DNA from: Adineta steineri
Taxonomy: Eukaryota > Rotifera > Eurotatoria > Adinetida > Adinetidae
Length of the DNA stretch: 64,000 nucleotides
Direction of reading: 5' to 3'
NCBI GenBank assembly: GCA_905250115.1
Contig: CAJNOI010000015.1
Location: 313,283-377,282 of the forward strand
Shown here: positions 50,497 to 61,978 of the stretch, piece by piece
Layout: the number at the start of each line of letters is the position of its first letter
How positions within the stretch are numbered: the stretch's first letter is position 1
The notes under the pieces: model-generated
Databases searched by the model: none
Seen by the model: only the letters and a program-made list of their open reading frames with translations
Told to the model about the DNA's origin: nothing
Made by a program: the position numbers and the translations under genes

Positions 50497-52152
50497 TTAA
50501 ACATAAAAACAGAAGGCAGGATGACAACCCATTGGTGGCATTGTCTGAGAACGACCATCACCACCAACGCTGAAAACGAGAGGTGCTTGATGTTGTTGTG
50601 CTTGTGTAAATTGTGCTTGTTGAAATTGTTGTTGAGGTTGTTGTTGTTGATATTGTTGTTGAGGTTGTTGGTATTGTTGTTGAGGTTGTTGATATTGTTG
50701 TTGAGGTTGTTGATATTGTTGTTGAGGTTGTTGATAATGTTGTTGAGGTTGTTGAGGTTGTTGTTGTTGTTGTTGCTGATAACCACCGGCAGCACCGAAA
50801 TTAGGAGTACTAGAACCATAGGCAGCACCTTGAGCACCAAAATTAGGGGTATGAGAACCAAAACCAGCACCACCTTGAGCACCGAAGTTAGGGGTGCTAG
50901 TACCATAGGCAGCACCTTGAGCACCAAAATTAGCGGCACCAGTACCATAAGCAGCACTAGCTGCTCCAGCACCATAACTACCGTTAGCAGCTCCAGAACC
51001 AAAACTAGCATTGGCAGCTCCAGAGCCATAACTAGCAGCACCAGAACTGTGCTCAGCGCCACTTGAACCATAACCACCAACAGGGGAACCGAAACCATTG
51101 CCACCGACAGCGGCACCGGCACCTGCTCCATTAGAATAACTTGGACCAGATGGTTGATAACCACCAGCAGCTTGTTGAATATTGCTATAACTTCCGGCTC
51201 CTGAAATATCAGTACCTGATGCACCACAACCGGCAGGTGCATTTGGTGGTTGAGCAGGAGTATTACCACCTCTTGGTGGTACACGAATGCAACGTTTAAT
51301 CACTTGAGGTGGTCCGGCTGGTTCAACTACAGTTCTTTCTTGAAGACGTGGTGGTGGTGTTGTGGGTATTTCTGTTATTTCTTCTACACATTCAGCTGCA
51401 GTACGTTGAATATAACTATATTTAAAAATAAGAAAGAAAATATATTTTGAAATATATTGAAAGATTGTATATTATACTAACACTCGTTCGAGTATATCAG
51501 GTTCAGGAGTTGGGAGACGTCGACGTATTTGACGTGGTGGTCCTGCAGGCTGTTCAGGACAACGAATAACTTGTCTACGATGACGAGCTTGTCGACGTTC
51601 ACCAGCAGGAGGACAACCGATCGAACCACCACTTCCAGCATAAGATGCACCTGCACCTCCATACAATCCATTCGAAGCGCCACCATTTGATCCATTGGCA
51701 GCACCACCTCCATATGATCCATTGGCAGCACCACCTCCATATGATCCACTTGCAGGACCGACACCACCTCCGTATGATCCATTTCCAGCACCGACACCAT
51801 TAGCACCAACGCCACCAGCAGCACCTCCATATGCGAAACCACTTTCAGCGGAAAATTGTTGATATGAACCAGTACCTACTGGACCTTCTGGTCGACCACT
51901 AGTTCGACGGCCACCAGCTGTTGATGCACTACGTGTACTTGATGATGAACTACTGCGTTGAATACGATGACGCTCATTACGACCATTACGATCAATATTA
52001 TCGACTTGAGACGATGATCGTTGTTGTGTTAGTTGACTTTGAGTCGGTGATATCCGGCGTACGCTTTCAACTGCTAAAGATTGTACAGATCGAGCGTCAC
52101 CTTGATCTCCACGTGATTGTTCAGAAATTATACTCATGTTTGTAATAGACAA
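50497..52152 (-). CDS. Gly/Ala/Ser- and Gln-rich low-complexity protein, unrecognised
   Basis: Exons 52152-51482 and 51415-50497 (66-bp intron) give 529 residues. I do not recognise an orthologue. The order is as follows: a Ser/Arg-rich N-terminus; a first Gly/Ala/Asn/Ser/Tyr-rich block of GGAANGSYG-like units; a conserved-looking Arg/Pro island (RRQVIRCPEQPAGPPRQIRR, TPEPDILERVYIQRT) with a second related half (VVEPAGPPQVIKRCIRVPPR); a second Gly-rich block with NFGAQGAAYG units; a Gln tract of about six QQPQQQY heptads; and a short tail ending FCFYV. There is no signal peptide or membrane helix. Composition resembles prion-like, condensate-forming or cytoskeletal/cuticle-like scaffold proteins; that is inference. 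An alternative start at Met 6 is possible. Confidence 0.75.
50622..50778 (-). repeat. 21-bp tandem repeat coding QQPQQQY
   Basis: About six near-perfect copies of a 21-bp unit (on + reading TTGAGGTTGTTGATATTGTTG or close), flanked by pure CAA/CAG-type Gln codons. In frame in the low-complexity gene. Antisense open frames over this stretch are by-products of the repeat. Confidence 0.85.
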
Positions 52153-53237
52153 AGTTTATATCTTTCTACAAATAAGTAACCTTTGATTCCAATAAATAGG
52201 CAAATAAAGTAAGAGAGAGAAAAAAAAGTGGTTTTCGTGAAAAGGGAAAATGAAGAAGGATAGAAGTGCGACTCTTACCTGTAGGGTAATTGTGGTTAAT
52301 AGTTGGCCACTGTACAATACAAGCTATTAGTGACGCACAGTGGAAATGATAGGCAAAAAATATAGAGAGAAGAAAAAGAGACGTTGAAGGCCGTCAATAT
52401 TTATATGTAGAGAGAGAGAGAAACATAGGCGAAAAACCGTATGTCGATATCCTCTGTGATTATTCAAGGAGAACAAAATACATAAACATAGAAATATCTA
52501 CCACTACCTGTTTATGCGTATACGTGTGTTTTTTTGGTTTGATAAGTATAAAATACCAATCGATCTATGAAAAGAGAATATGCAAAACATTATGAAAGAA
52601 ACAACATCAATAATGTGATAAAAATGATGATGATGATGATGACGATAATAATGATGATTTATAATGACGATGATGATGCACCCGAAATGATGGTCTAATA
52701 ATCATACATATGTGCAAATTCATAAAATAGTCGTAAACAGATGACTATCTTTAAATATACGATACATAATATATTTACGATACAAAACATTAACTTACTA
52801 ATATTTAATTTAAAATAATAAATAATACAAAAACATATAATAAATTTAAAAATAATAAAGCAAAACAAATATCTTAATTAATCGCGTTCTATTTAAAATT
52901 GAAATTTAAAATATGTATTCATGTAACCATTGCCATCTATCGATAAAGAAATAAAGGATATCATATAAATTTTAATTCGTTATTTCACTCAACCATCACC
53001 ATAAATAGATTGTCCCATAAAAAAAGAACATTTCGTTTTTTTGAAATAAAACATAAATGCTTTGCTTATTCTTATTATAATACAAATACAATACTAAATT
53101 AAATTTCTATCGTTATATTATAAATCTTAGATAATTATCATTAAATAAATAAAAAATTTCTTTTTTTTTGTTAAATATCTCAATTTGTTAATACTATTAA
53201 GATATATATATGTTTTAGACATACATGATGCTTGGTA
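52153..53237. promoter_or_regulatory. divergent promoter region of glycine-rich gene and STK11
   Basis: 1.1 kb between divergent starts. It contains a (GAT)n tract at about 52624-52645, (GA)n at about 52411, and TTGCCATCTATCG at 52930-52942, a variant of the motif seen upstream of TTC21B/SIRT1 and PRPF18. AT-rich otherwise. Confidence 0.45.
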
Positions 53238-56060
53238 ATGGCTGAAAAAGTATCACTATCAACTTATCCATATTTAACAGAATCAACAAATGTAATTATT
53301 GAGTATCCCGAAGATGTCGATGGAGAAATTGAAAATGATGAAATAAATCATGTAGGATATCCACTAGTACAACAACAACCATCAATTTTATATAGTTATA
53401 ATAATGGTCATCAACATTTTTCTCCACCGGTATCATCATCATCACGGCCAGCACAATTTGATTTATTATTAGGTGATGATGAAGATGATGGTGAACATAA
53501 TTCAGCATTATTACTTAATTTAACACCACCAACACCTGTAACTATTCAACGTGTATCATCTGAAGATGAAATGAATTTATATCTCAAACGTAAACGTGCT
53601 AAATTTATAGGACCATATTTATTTGGTGATGTTATTGGGCAAGGTTCATATGCTAAAGTAAAAGAATGTTTAGATCGTCGAAATCTATGTCGACGCGCTG
53701 TTAAAATTATGCAACGTCGTCGTTTACGTAAAACTCCACATGGAGAAAAAATGGCTGCAACAGAAATTCGTATATTAAAAAAGTTAAATCATCCAAATAT
53801 AATTAAATTATATGATTTTATTCGAAATGATGAAAAACAAAAATTATATTTATTTATTGATTTATGTGTTGTTTCATTACAAGAAATGTTAGATGCTGAT
53901 ATACAACAACCAGTACATAGAACTAAAGTATTTCCAATTTGGCAAGCACATGGATATTTTATTCAATTAATTAGTGGATTAGAATATTTACATTCAAAAT
54001 TTATTATTCATAATGATATTAAGTATGTATTAAGAATATAAGAAATATAAGAAAATATTGATTTTTTTTTAGACCGGGTAATTTATTGATTACTGTTGAA
54101 CATCAACTTAAAATAACAGATTTTGGTACAGCTGAACAACTTGATATGTAAGTTACATTTCTAAGAAGAAAAAATTTGTTTATTTTGATATTTAGGTTTA
54201 GTCCTGATGATACAATCAAAAGAAGTCAAGGTTTGTTTCGATTATCTTTAATTGGTCGTTCAATCAATTTAATGAGTCTTCTCTATTACAGAAGAATATC
54301 TTGAGATTTATTTTAAACTAATCTAGAAATATTAAAACAGACAAGTTTCGAGTTTGCCTGTGACTAAGAAATGATATATATACACAGGAGTTTTTTTCTT
54401 CTTCGTCATCAAATATTGACAATCTTCAAATTTTGAAAGAAACAGTTGCAATTTATTTGAGACTATGTATCAGATATACGTTTATTTCTTGAGTTTTTTA
54501 TTATATGATGTTAAAAATAATTCGAATGATGTCTATAATAAAAAGTAAAAATGCCGGAAAAGATTAGAAAATTGTATTCATTTTTGTTAATGATGAATAT
54601 AAAATAGAACTTAAAAAGTTCGATGTCACGCTAAATGTCACGCAAGATTTTTTTTACCTTGTTTGACGTATAATTCTCTGTAGGCATGACTGTTTAAGAT
54701 GAAATTTTGATCACTCTACTTTCTCATTGGGGTTAACTAGCTCTTAAAAGATCAAGGTCACATAATGTGTCGTTCGTGAATAAGAAAAAATTTAGTATCA
54801 ATATGTCACGCGATTTTATAACATATTTAATATTTCATAACTAAGGTCAACATAAAAACACTGCTTCAGATTACATACATTTTATCTTTCACATATGGTA
54901 TTGTATTTACACAGCCATATGTGTATAGAGTACATAGTATTCATTAGAAAAAAAAATTATCTGATATAAATAATGTTACATTATGAATATTTGTCATAAA
55001 ACATACTATTATTGTTATGTAGTCGAGTTTTGTTTTATCAAATTGTTAACTTTAGCTATATTTAAATAGATATTGTAAAATAAATAAGCCGTCTCGTTGA
55101 AAGTTTGATCTAAATATTAAGAGGATCATTTGATATATAATGAATTGAGCTAGAGATTAACTTTCTTTTTTCTCTAAAATCTATTGAATATAATGAAGAG
55201 TAGACTTTTAAGAGGCTCTCGGAACTGCTATCAGAGCTATTTAATTCTATATTCCTCAATTTAATTAGACGAATAATCATATAAATTATCATTGATCAAT
55301 AGCGAAAGACTTATGTCAAATTTTAGTATAATCATTGATAATAGAATTTAAAATTATAATATTAATTAAACGAAATCAATAAAATTATCTAAAATATATA
55401 GGTACTCCTGCATTCCAATGTCCTGAAATAGCTAATGGTGATGATACTTATAGTGGTTTTTCTATTGATATATGGTCATGTGGTGTAACATTATATAATT
55501 TAGTCACTGGTCGTTTACCATTTGAAGCGGATAATATATATTTATTATTTCAAGCAATTGGTACAGGTCTTTATACAATCCCTGATGATATTGAACCGCA
55601 TTTAACATCACTTATACATGGTTTATTACATATTAATAAAAGTGTACGTTTTACAATCGAACAAATAAAACATCATGATTGGTTTCGACGACGACCACCA
55701 CGTACATTTGATATTATACCATTTCCTTCACAAGCATTAAATCGTTTTCAAACATTTACAATGTATGATTATTTAACTGAATTACATCAACCATCAGCAG
55801 AGAATAGTGAAGAAGGAGGAGAACAACAACAACAACAACAACAAGATAATCTTATTCCTAGTAGTTCAATATCAGTTTTACATTCTCCATATGATAATCC
55901 ACAAGAAAAAATTGCTTATGAAGAACAACCACCACTACAACGGCAACGTACTGGTCTTTCAAAACTTAGTTGTGGTTGTAGTCGAACTACCAGTACAAAT
56001 GAAATTCATCAAACAAAAGATCCAAATAGAGAACATAATCGTGTATGTTCTATATCTTGA
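53238..56060 (+). CDS. STK11: serine/threonine kinase STK11 (LKB1)
   Basis: Master kinase upstream of AMPK, working with STRAD and MO25 in metazoans. Exons 53238-54022, 54073-54147, 54196-54230 and 55402-56060 join in frame for 517 residues. An N-terminal extension of about 115 residues precedes YLKRKRAKFIGPYLFG. The kinase core has GQGSYAKVKE (P-loop), RRAVKI (ATP-binding Lys), LYLFIDLCVVSLQEML, IIHNDIKPGNLL (catalytic loop, HND where HRD is usual), ITDFGTAEQL, GTPAFQCPEIANG and DIWSCGVTLYN. Human LKB1 has DLG at the DFG position; here the canonical Phe is present. The C-terminal tail is Gln-rich and Cys-containing (SKLSCGCSRTTS) and ends CSIS, a farnesylation-type CaaX box as in LKB1. The third intron is 1,171 bp. 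The start is the first ATG in frame (MAEKVSL). Confidence 0.95.
54231..55401. other. STK11: 1.17-kb intron of STK11
   Basis: Splits the activation segment (SQG | GTPAF). AT-rich. It holds three ATGTCACGC words, at 54623, 54635 and 54803. No nested gene was recognised; the minus-strand frame at 55110-55292 is chance. Confidence 0.75.
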
Positions 56061-56905
56061 TGCTTGTCCTTATTTCTAGGATGAATAGTAGAATAGGTAT
56101 AATTGTTTATTTCCTTATTTCATCTATTGTTTCCATTCTTTCTTTCTCTCTCGCTCTCTCTCTCTTACTCGTACATGGATTAAATGATGAAATGTACGTG
56201 ATACATTCCTTTATGAACTCTGTTTCATTACACACGCACATTCAGAACAGTTGTTTTTTTTTTGTTTGTTTGTTTGTTTGTTTTCTTTTTCATGCACTTG
56301 TTGTTACAACAAATGGCAATGATAGACATAAGCGTAAATAATCTATTCAAGATTGTATTACGCTTTTATTTTCTATATGAATGTGTTTTTTGTGTGTGAT
56401 ATAACAGCAGCTAACTGTCTATTGAATTTTTTTTTTGTTGATTAGATTAATGTCTCTTATATTTCTCTATTTCATTTACTTCTTTGCCTTTTTTTTATAC
56501 ATTCAAAATCTAGAATTTGTCATCTGAATTAAAAACACGAACAACAACAACAACAATTAAGTAATGGTTTTAATGATCATTCAAGAAAACATATAAAATA
56601 ATTGATTTTTTCTATGAATAGTTTTTCTTGTATTCGAATTCCACTAACAATATATGAAGTGAACAAAAAGAGAAGCCGTTAAGATATATATATATATGAG
56701 TTTTATTAAACTAACAAAAAAGGAACAATTCCCTCAATGAACAAAAAAGACTGTTAATATTGTAATAATGAAATAGTTATATACTGTTTAATGAATAGAA
56801 TAATCGATAAATATATATTTAGAAACTTTCCAGTTTTTATTGTTTGAAATGTTTAACACAAATATATGTAATTATGCGGAAAATATGAGCATTGCATTGA
56901 TTTAG
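56061..56905. other. convergent 3' region of STK11 and SUKH gene
   Basis: 845 bp with a pyrimidine-rich stretch ((TC)n near 56145-56165) and a (TTTG)n microsatellite at about 56260-56284. It presumably holds the STK11 3' UTR. Open frames here (56045-56341) are low complexity. Confidence 0.5.
56260..56284. repeat. (TTTG)n microsatellite
   Basis: Five or so tandem TTTG units following a T-run, in the STK11 3' flank. Confidence 0.75.
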
Positions 56906-57536
56906 TTAATTTTTAAGAACAAGACCATGTGCTTTATCTGGATTGTTACTATCAGGATTATATTCTCCAAGTTCAAGTCTTTCAGCAAATGTTGATAAAT
57001 AATTTTCAAAACCTAAAAAGAATAGAAAATTGTTTTTTTGTTAATATATATATTATTCAATTGAAAAAAATCTTACTTCCATATTTAATATCACGAGTTG
57101 GTTGATTATGATTCCATTCAATAACTGGTGTTTCTTCTTTTCCATCATCTCCACTTGTTTCAACATAACGTAAATCACTATGTGTTGTTGTTAATTCTAA
57201 TAATGGAATCATAAATGATGGTTTAAAATCTACAAGCTTATATTTTTGAACATTTTGTTTTTGTTCATTATTCCATTCAATGATTTCATTTAATGGTAAC
57301 CAACGCCAAGAACCAAATAAACCTGTTGATTCGGTTGATTCACCATTATAATGTGTATAAGCTTCACGTACAGATGGAGGAAATTTTGCACCTAAGATTG
57401 ACTCTGCTTTATTAAGTTCATCGTTTGTTACAGTAGATTTATTTAATTGACGAAGAACATTAGGTGCATTTTTTGATAACCAAGATTCAATACGTGTAAA
57501 AGATTCAGAAACACTCATTCTAAAACTATAATTCAA
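56906..57536 (-). CDS. SUKH-domain (Knr4/Smi1-like) protein
   Basis: Exons 57536-57077 and 57012-56906 (64-bp intron) give 188 residues; Met 7 (57518) is an alternative start. The whole protein looks like one Knr4/Smi1-type SUKH domain: a leading helix (SFTRIESWLSKNAP), LNKAESILGAKFPPSVREAY with HYNGE, the SWRWLPLNEIIEWNN strand-helix motif, PSFMIPLLEL, VIEWNHN, and an ending FENYLSTFAERLELGEYN. SUKH proteins include fungal Knr4, many bacterial toxin-immunity proteins and a few animal proteins (TPGS2- and FBXO3-type). Motif content looks closer to free-standing bacterial/fungal members than to those animal ones, but this is by eye. Cellular role is unknown. It lies downstream of cystinosin on the same strand. 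Confidence 0.8.
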
Positions 57537-57951
57537 TGGATTAAAAAAACAAACAACATAACGTTAAATATAATAAATAGGCCTTGGAAGTAATATTACC
57601 TATGGATAAGAAGAAGAAAAAACAGATATAAGATAGCTATCTCCTAAGGGTACTATTATTATGTGAACCTCGATAAATCCTGATATGAATATAAATAAGA
57701 CATGAAGCGTATACAAATGTCATCTTTATCGAAAGAAGCAATTTGTGATAACGAGAATAACTATTTTTCGCTCATCTAATTCGAAAACGATGTCTGGGAA
57801 CTATTAATTCTATTCAAAAGAAAAATATAACACAATATCATTTCATTTATTTATTAATAATAATTAAAAAGAATAAAAAAGTAATCATTTATAATCAAAA
57901 CAAACATCTACATTGAAAGAAACAAATAGAAGACTATTGGAATTTTTTGAC
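57537..57951. other. spacer between cystinosin stop and SUKH start
   Basis: 415 bp between co-oriented genes. The cystinosin side carries minus-strand AATAAA hexamers (TTTATT on + near 57846-57853), so the upstream message can end here. The remainder is the likely SUKH promoter; no motif stands out. Confidence 0.45.
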
Positions 57952-59318
57952 TCAAGCTGTTGATAATAATATTGGTGAATTTTCATCACTTTCGTTACTG
58001 GAATGATTAATTCGATGATTAATTCCATCATGTGTACGATAAAGTACATAATGTTGAACAATAAATAAAATATCAAATATAATTGAAAATAATCCTAAAC
58101 CAAGTTTTGTTGGTGAACCAAATATTGATGACCAATCATTATAATTACTTGCAAGAAAAAACATTTGTAATAAACTCAATGTTCCACCAGTAAAATCTAA
58201 AAGAATATTGCCAATTGACCAACCTTCAGTTGATTTTCGTTTATAATTCATCCATGCTTGTGGGCAATATTTAATTATTGTTATAAATAATTTAACATAG
58301 GAAAAAAAATATAATAAATTTAATGTTGATAAATGTTTAGATGTTGAAACAATTGTTGATACAAATAAAAATACAAGACATACAGCACCAATAACACGTG
58401 CAGTATATGATACACGTTGAGCGCCACGTTCAAAAAATAAACATTGAGCAACAGTTATCAAACATGCAAAAACAGCATGACAACTGAATATTACCTAAAA
58501 TTTATTACAGTAGAAATAAATAAACAAGCAGAAGAAAGAATTTAGTGAAAACATGAAATATTTATTCAGACTCGAAATTTTTCATAAACTTCAATGTAAA
58601 TACAAGATTTTCTACGACTTCCATTTCATTAATATGTTTTTGATTTATCTGATTATATTTACGAAATATAAAAAAAAAGAGAACTTACATCATTAAGTAA
58701 AACAGGTAAAACACCATGTGGATGTAAAGCAAAATATTCTTGTTGAACAGTCGATGATGTATATAAATAAAGATTAAATACAGAATAACATGAATGTCCA
58801 ATTATATTTAATGCTAAGAAATCAAAATTAAGTCCAATAACACTTCGACGTTGAAAATTTAATATTATTTGAGGATAAAATGATATTGACCATGCAGCAA
58901 AATAAATCCAACCAACAATTTGTACGAATATACTTAGTACATTACTACGTGCTATATCAATAAGAAGATAATCTACTACTGTTGATATATTAACTCGAGA
59001 TGACTGTGCTGTTATAACAAGATGACCTTGATTACGACCAGTTATAAGAATATTTTGACTTCGATCAGTAGTTGTATCATTTATAAAAGTTATGTCTGGT
59101 ATGATATCAATATAACCTTGTGAATCATTCAATTTACCATTATAAAGGAATTGAATAGAAATTGGAAAGATAATATCTAATTTAATAAGACGAACATTGA
59201 CTGATTTTTGGTCACCAACGGCAAGACTAATAGAATTTGGTTTAAAAGAAATCACAGATTCATCTTGATGGGTTACAGTAATAAATAAAAAAATAGAATA
59301 AATTACAAATAAATGCAT
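57952..59318 (-). CDS. CTNS: cystinosin, lysosomal cystine/H+ symporter
   Basis: Exports cystine from lysosomes with protons. Exons 59318-58689 and 58494-57952 (194-bp intron) give 390 residues. A signal peptide (HLFVIYSIFLFITVTHQ) and a glycosylatable luminal domain with NDS, NDT and NIS sequons come first. Seven membrane helices follow. PQ-loop 1 has FYPQIILNFQRRSVIGLNFD with the conserved Asp before FLALN. PQ-loop 2 has YCPQAWMNYKRKSTEGWSIG with the Asp of ILLDFTGG. LGLGLFSIIFDILFIVQHY is the last helix. Where human cystinosin ends in a GYDQL lysosomal signal, this protein ends SDENSPILLSTA, which offers an acidic-dileucine-type signal (ENSPIL). It diverges from CNOT2 upstream. Confidence 0.95.
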
Positions 59319-60269
59319 TACATATATCTATATATATATATATCACTTCTAAAAAAATAAATTCATAGGGATATAAATATTCTAACAAAAAAAAATGCTT
59401 TATCATATATATCATCATGACTAAGTTTATCAGATTAAAGAACTTTCATATGTCGATAAAAAGAAAAGGTAATTGTTCTGAATATGATAACTAACCTTGT
59501 TTGGTAAATATATTTTATTCCAAGATCAACTATAACTCATTCTTTTAATAAACATAGAAAGATTTTTCTTTATATAAACTCAACTTTAAAATTTACTTAG
59601 GATCGGATAAGGAATTTATCTTCGTAGTTATTTGTACTATGAATTATATTGTATATTCAATAAAAATGAATCTTTTGAAAATGAATATTTATTTTAATTA
59701 ATTAAAAATTCTCTTTCGTCTCGTCTATTATATATTAAAGTAAACAAACAAAAAAAAATTTTTAATGGATTTATTCAAGGAACAAATCGAAATGCATCTG
59801 TCGCCACATATCATTTGTATATAAAAATGATTTTTTCGAATTTTCTTTTCATATTTTTTCGAAACCTAAATATAAAATTTATGATTAAAGTTCTTTTATT
59901 TCTTATAAACAATAATTAAATTAAATTAAATTGATTGTAGCGATCCATTTCTTCGAGTGTCAATTCATCCATCCTAGGCTTCTGCTCTTTTCTCACTTAT
60001 GATAATGACTATATTTATAGATTATGATCATTATATATACGAAAATATAACTAATTATTTAAATATTTGAAATATATTTCAATCATTTGACTTTTCCTTG
60101 ATATTGATCTGTTAATATATATCGTTAAACGCCTACGCTTGTGTACTGAATTTGTTTACTTGCGGTTGTCGTTTAATAAATATTTATTATTATGTTTTTT
60201 TTTGTATTTTATAGATTTTTCTTTTGTAAAAAATAAAATATTCGTTCGATTTTTTATTTTTCAAAAATA
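59319..60269. promoter_or_regulatory. divergent promoter region of CTNS and CNOT2
   Basis: 951 bp, AT-rich, with an (AT)n run just upstream of the CTNS start (about 59329-59342). A slightly less AT-biased patch with GCCTACGC lies near 60130. Presumed to hold both 5' UTRs; no convincing open frame. Confidence 0.45.
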
Positions 60270-61978
60270 ATGTCTTATCTTCATTTGGCATCAGCTGCCA
60301 ATTCATCTTCATCATCGACGCCGTCGTCTTATTTACATGTGAATAGTAATGGTGGAGTATCAACGGTACCATCGACAATTGGTTCGAATTCGTCATCTCT
60401 ATTTGGTTCAGTTGGTGGTGGAAAACAATGGACAACTATTGGACAACCATCTTCATCACCATCATCATCAACCTCATCATCACTAGCACAACAATTATTA
60501 ATGAAACAGCAACAACATCTTCTTAATAATCAACAAACAAATTCATTAAGTTCATCATCGTCATCAACATCACATTTTGAGAATATTCTTGGACTAACTA
60601 TGGCATCGGCATTATCTTCTCAAACACAAATTGAAAAAAATGTAACAAATAAATATTTATTCAAAGATTTTGTTTTTGAAAAATATTTTGGAATATTATT
60701 TTAAAATTCTAGTTTGAATTACAACAAGAAGATTTTCCTCCATTACCACATCGAAGTAATTCTCATGAACCATCATCGTCATCATCTACGAATGTTCCAC
60801 CACTATATCAAAGTCAATATTCATCAACCCCATCATCATCATCAAATCATCATCAACCAATAACTAATGGATATAGTTCATCTCAACAACAACAACAGCA
60901 ACATTCTCAATCACAATCACCAATATCATTTAAAACATCAATTGATGCCTTAAGTACATTAATTAGTCGACATCAACCTTCTGTTAATAATAAAACATCA
61001 TCATTAACAAATAATTCAACATCTTCGTCTTTAACAACAACAGGAACAACACCAAATTCACAACAAGTGTCAAATACATCAACAACATCGAATACCAATG
61101 GTCTACCATCATCAACAATTACTGATCAATATGGTCTTGTTGGTCTTTTACAAATAATTCAACAAGCAGAAAAAAATCCTGAGACATCAACGTTACTAAA
61201 TTGTGATCTGACTACACTCGGACTCAGTATGTATCATCTCATTGCAAATATAATCATTTGACAAAAAAATAAAATCTACAAATAATTTTCATTCATCTAT
61301 CAATTGAAAACCTTCTATAATCTAATAAATATTTTCTTTATTCAAATAATATTAGATAAATTCCTTATTTTTAAGGTATGGAAAGTCAAAATGATTTATA
61401 TCCATCATTTCTATCTCCATTCTCTGATAATCAAGCTAGACCATATGAAATTGATTATCAAGTACCATTTGAATATCAAATGGGAATGCAAATACGTGAC
61501 AAATTACCTTCACTTAATTATGGTACATTAAATGAAGATACATTATTTTTTTTATTTTATTTATTTGGTAATGATCATGTGCAATTATTAGCAGCCGCAG
61601 AATTATATCGACGAGATTGGCGCTATCATAAAGAAGAACGTCAATGGTTAACACGAATAAAAAATATAATGCCTGATCAAAAATATGATTCATATGAAAT
61701 AGGTGTTTATTGTGTATTTGATGTTCAACTTTGGCGTAAAACACATAAAACTATGCGAATTGATTATGATAAATTAGATGGTAGGATAGATTTTTCTATT
61801 TAATTTTCATTTAAATACAAATTCTATCTGTCTTTTTTTCTATTCTATTTAAAAAGTAAATCCTGCAGCAAAACAACAACAACAAGAATTAATTGCATCA
61901 AAAATTCTTCAACAACAATCGTCTACACAACAACAATATGCGCCTGTATCATCTTATAATTTAAATTCTACGAGATAG
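60270..61978 (+). CDS. CNOT2: CCR4-NOT transcription complex subunit 2
   Basis: Scaffold subunit of the CCR4-NOT deadenylase complex, acting in mRNA decay. Exons 60270-60641, 60713-61226, 61376-61780 and 61857-61978 join in frame for 470 residues. The N-terminal half is Ser/Gln/Thr-rich and disordered. It contains the conserved segments FENILGLTMASALSSQT, ELQQEDFPPLP and YGLVGLLQIIQ, which in CNOT2 precede and include the CNOT1-anchoring region, then LTTLGLSMESQNDLYP. The NOT2/3/5 (NOT-box) domain follows: YEIDYQVPFEY, LNEDTLFFLFYLFGNDH, LAAAELYRRDWRYHKEERQW and FDVQLWRKTHKTM. The C-terminus is Gln-rich and ends NLNSTR. Introns are 70-150 bp. Confidence 0.95.

Noticed and set aside
50622..50778. 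Possible CRISPR-like array
   Set aside because: Units are 21 bp, contiguous with no unique spacers, in frame in a gene, in a eukaryotic context.
50613..50804. Val/Glu-rich plus-strand frames over the Gln-rich gene, and the 50475-51284 minus-strand shadow
   Set aside because: They are other-frame readings of the 21-bp coding repeat; the spliced minus-strand frame is the only one that continues across the intron with sensible composition.
53232..53237. Upstream start of STK11 at 53232
   Set aside because: The codon there is TTG; the first ATG in frame is at 53238.
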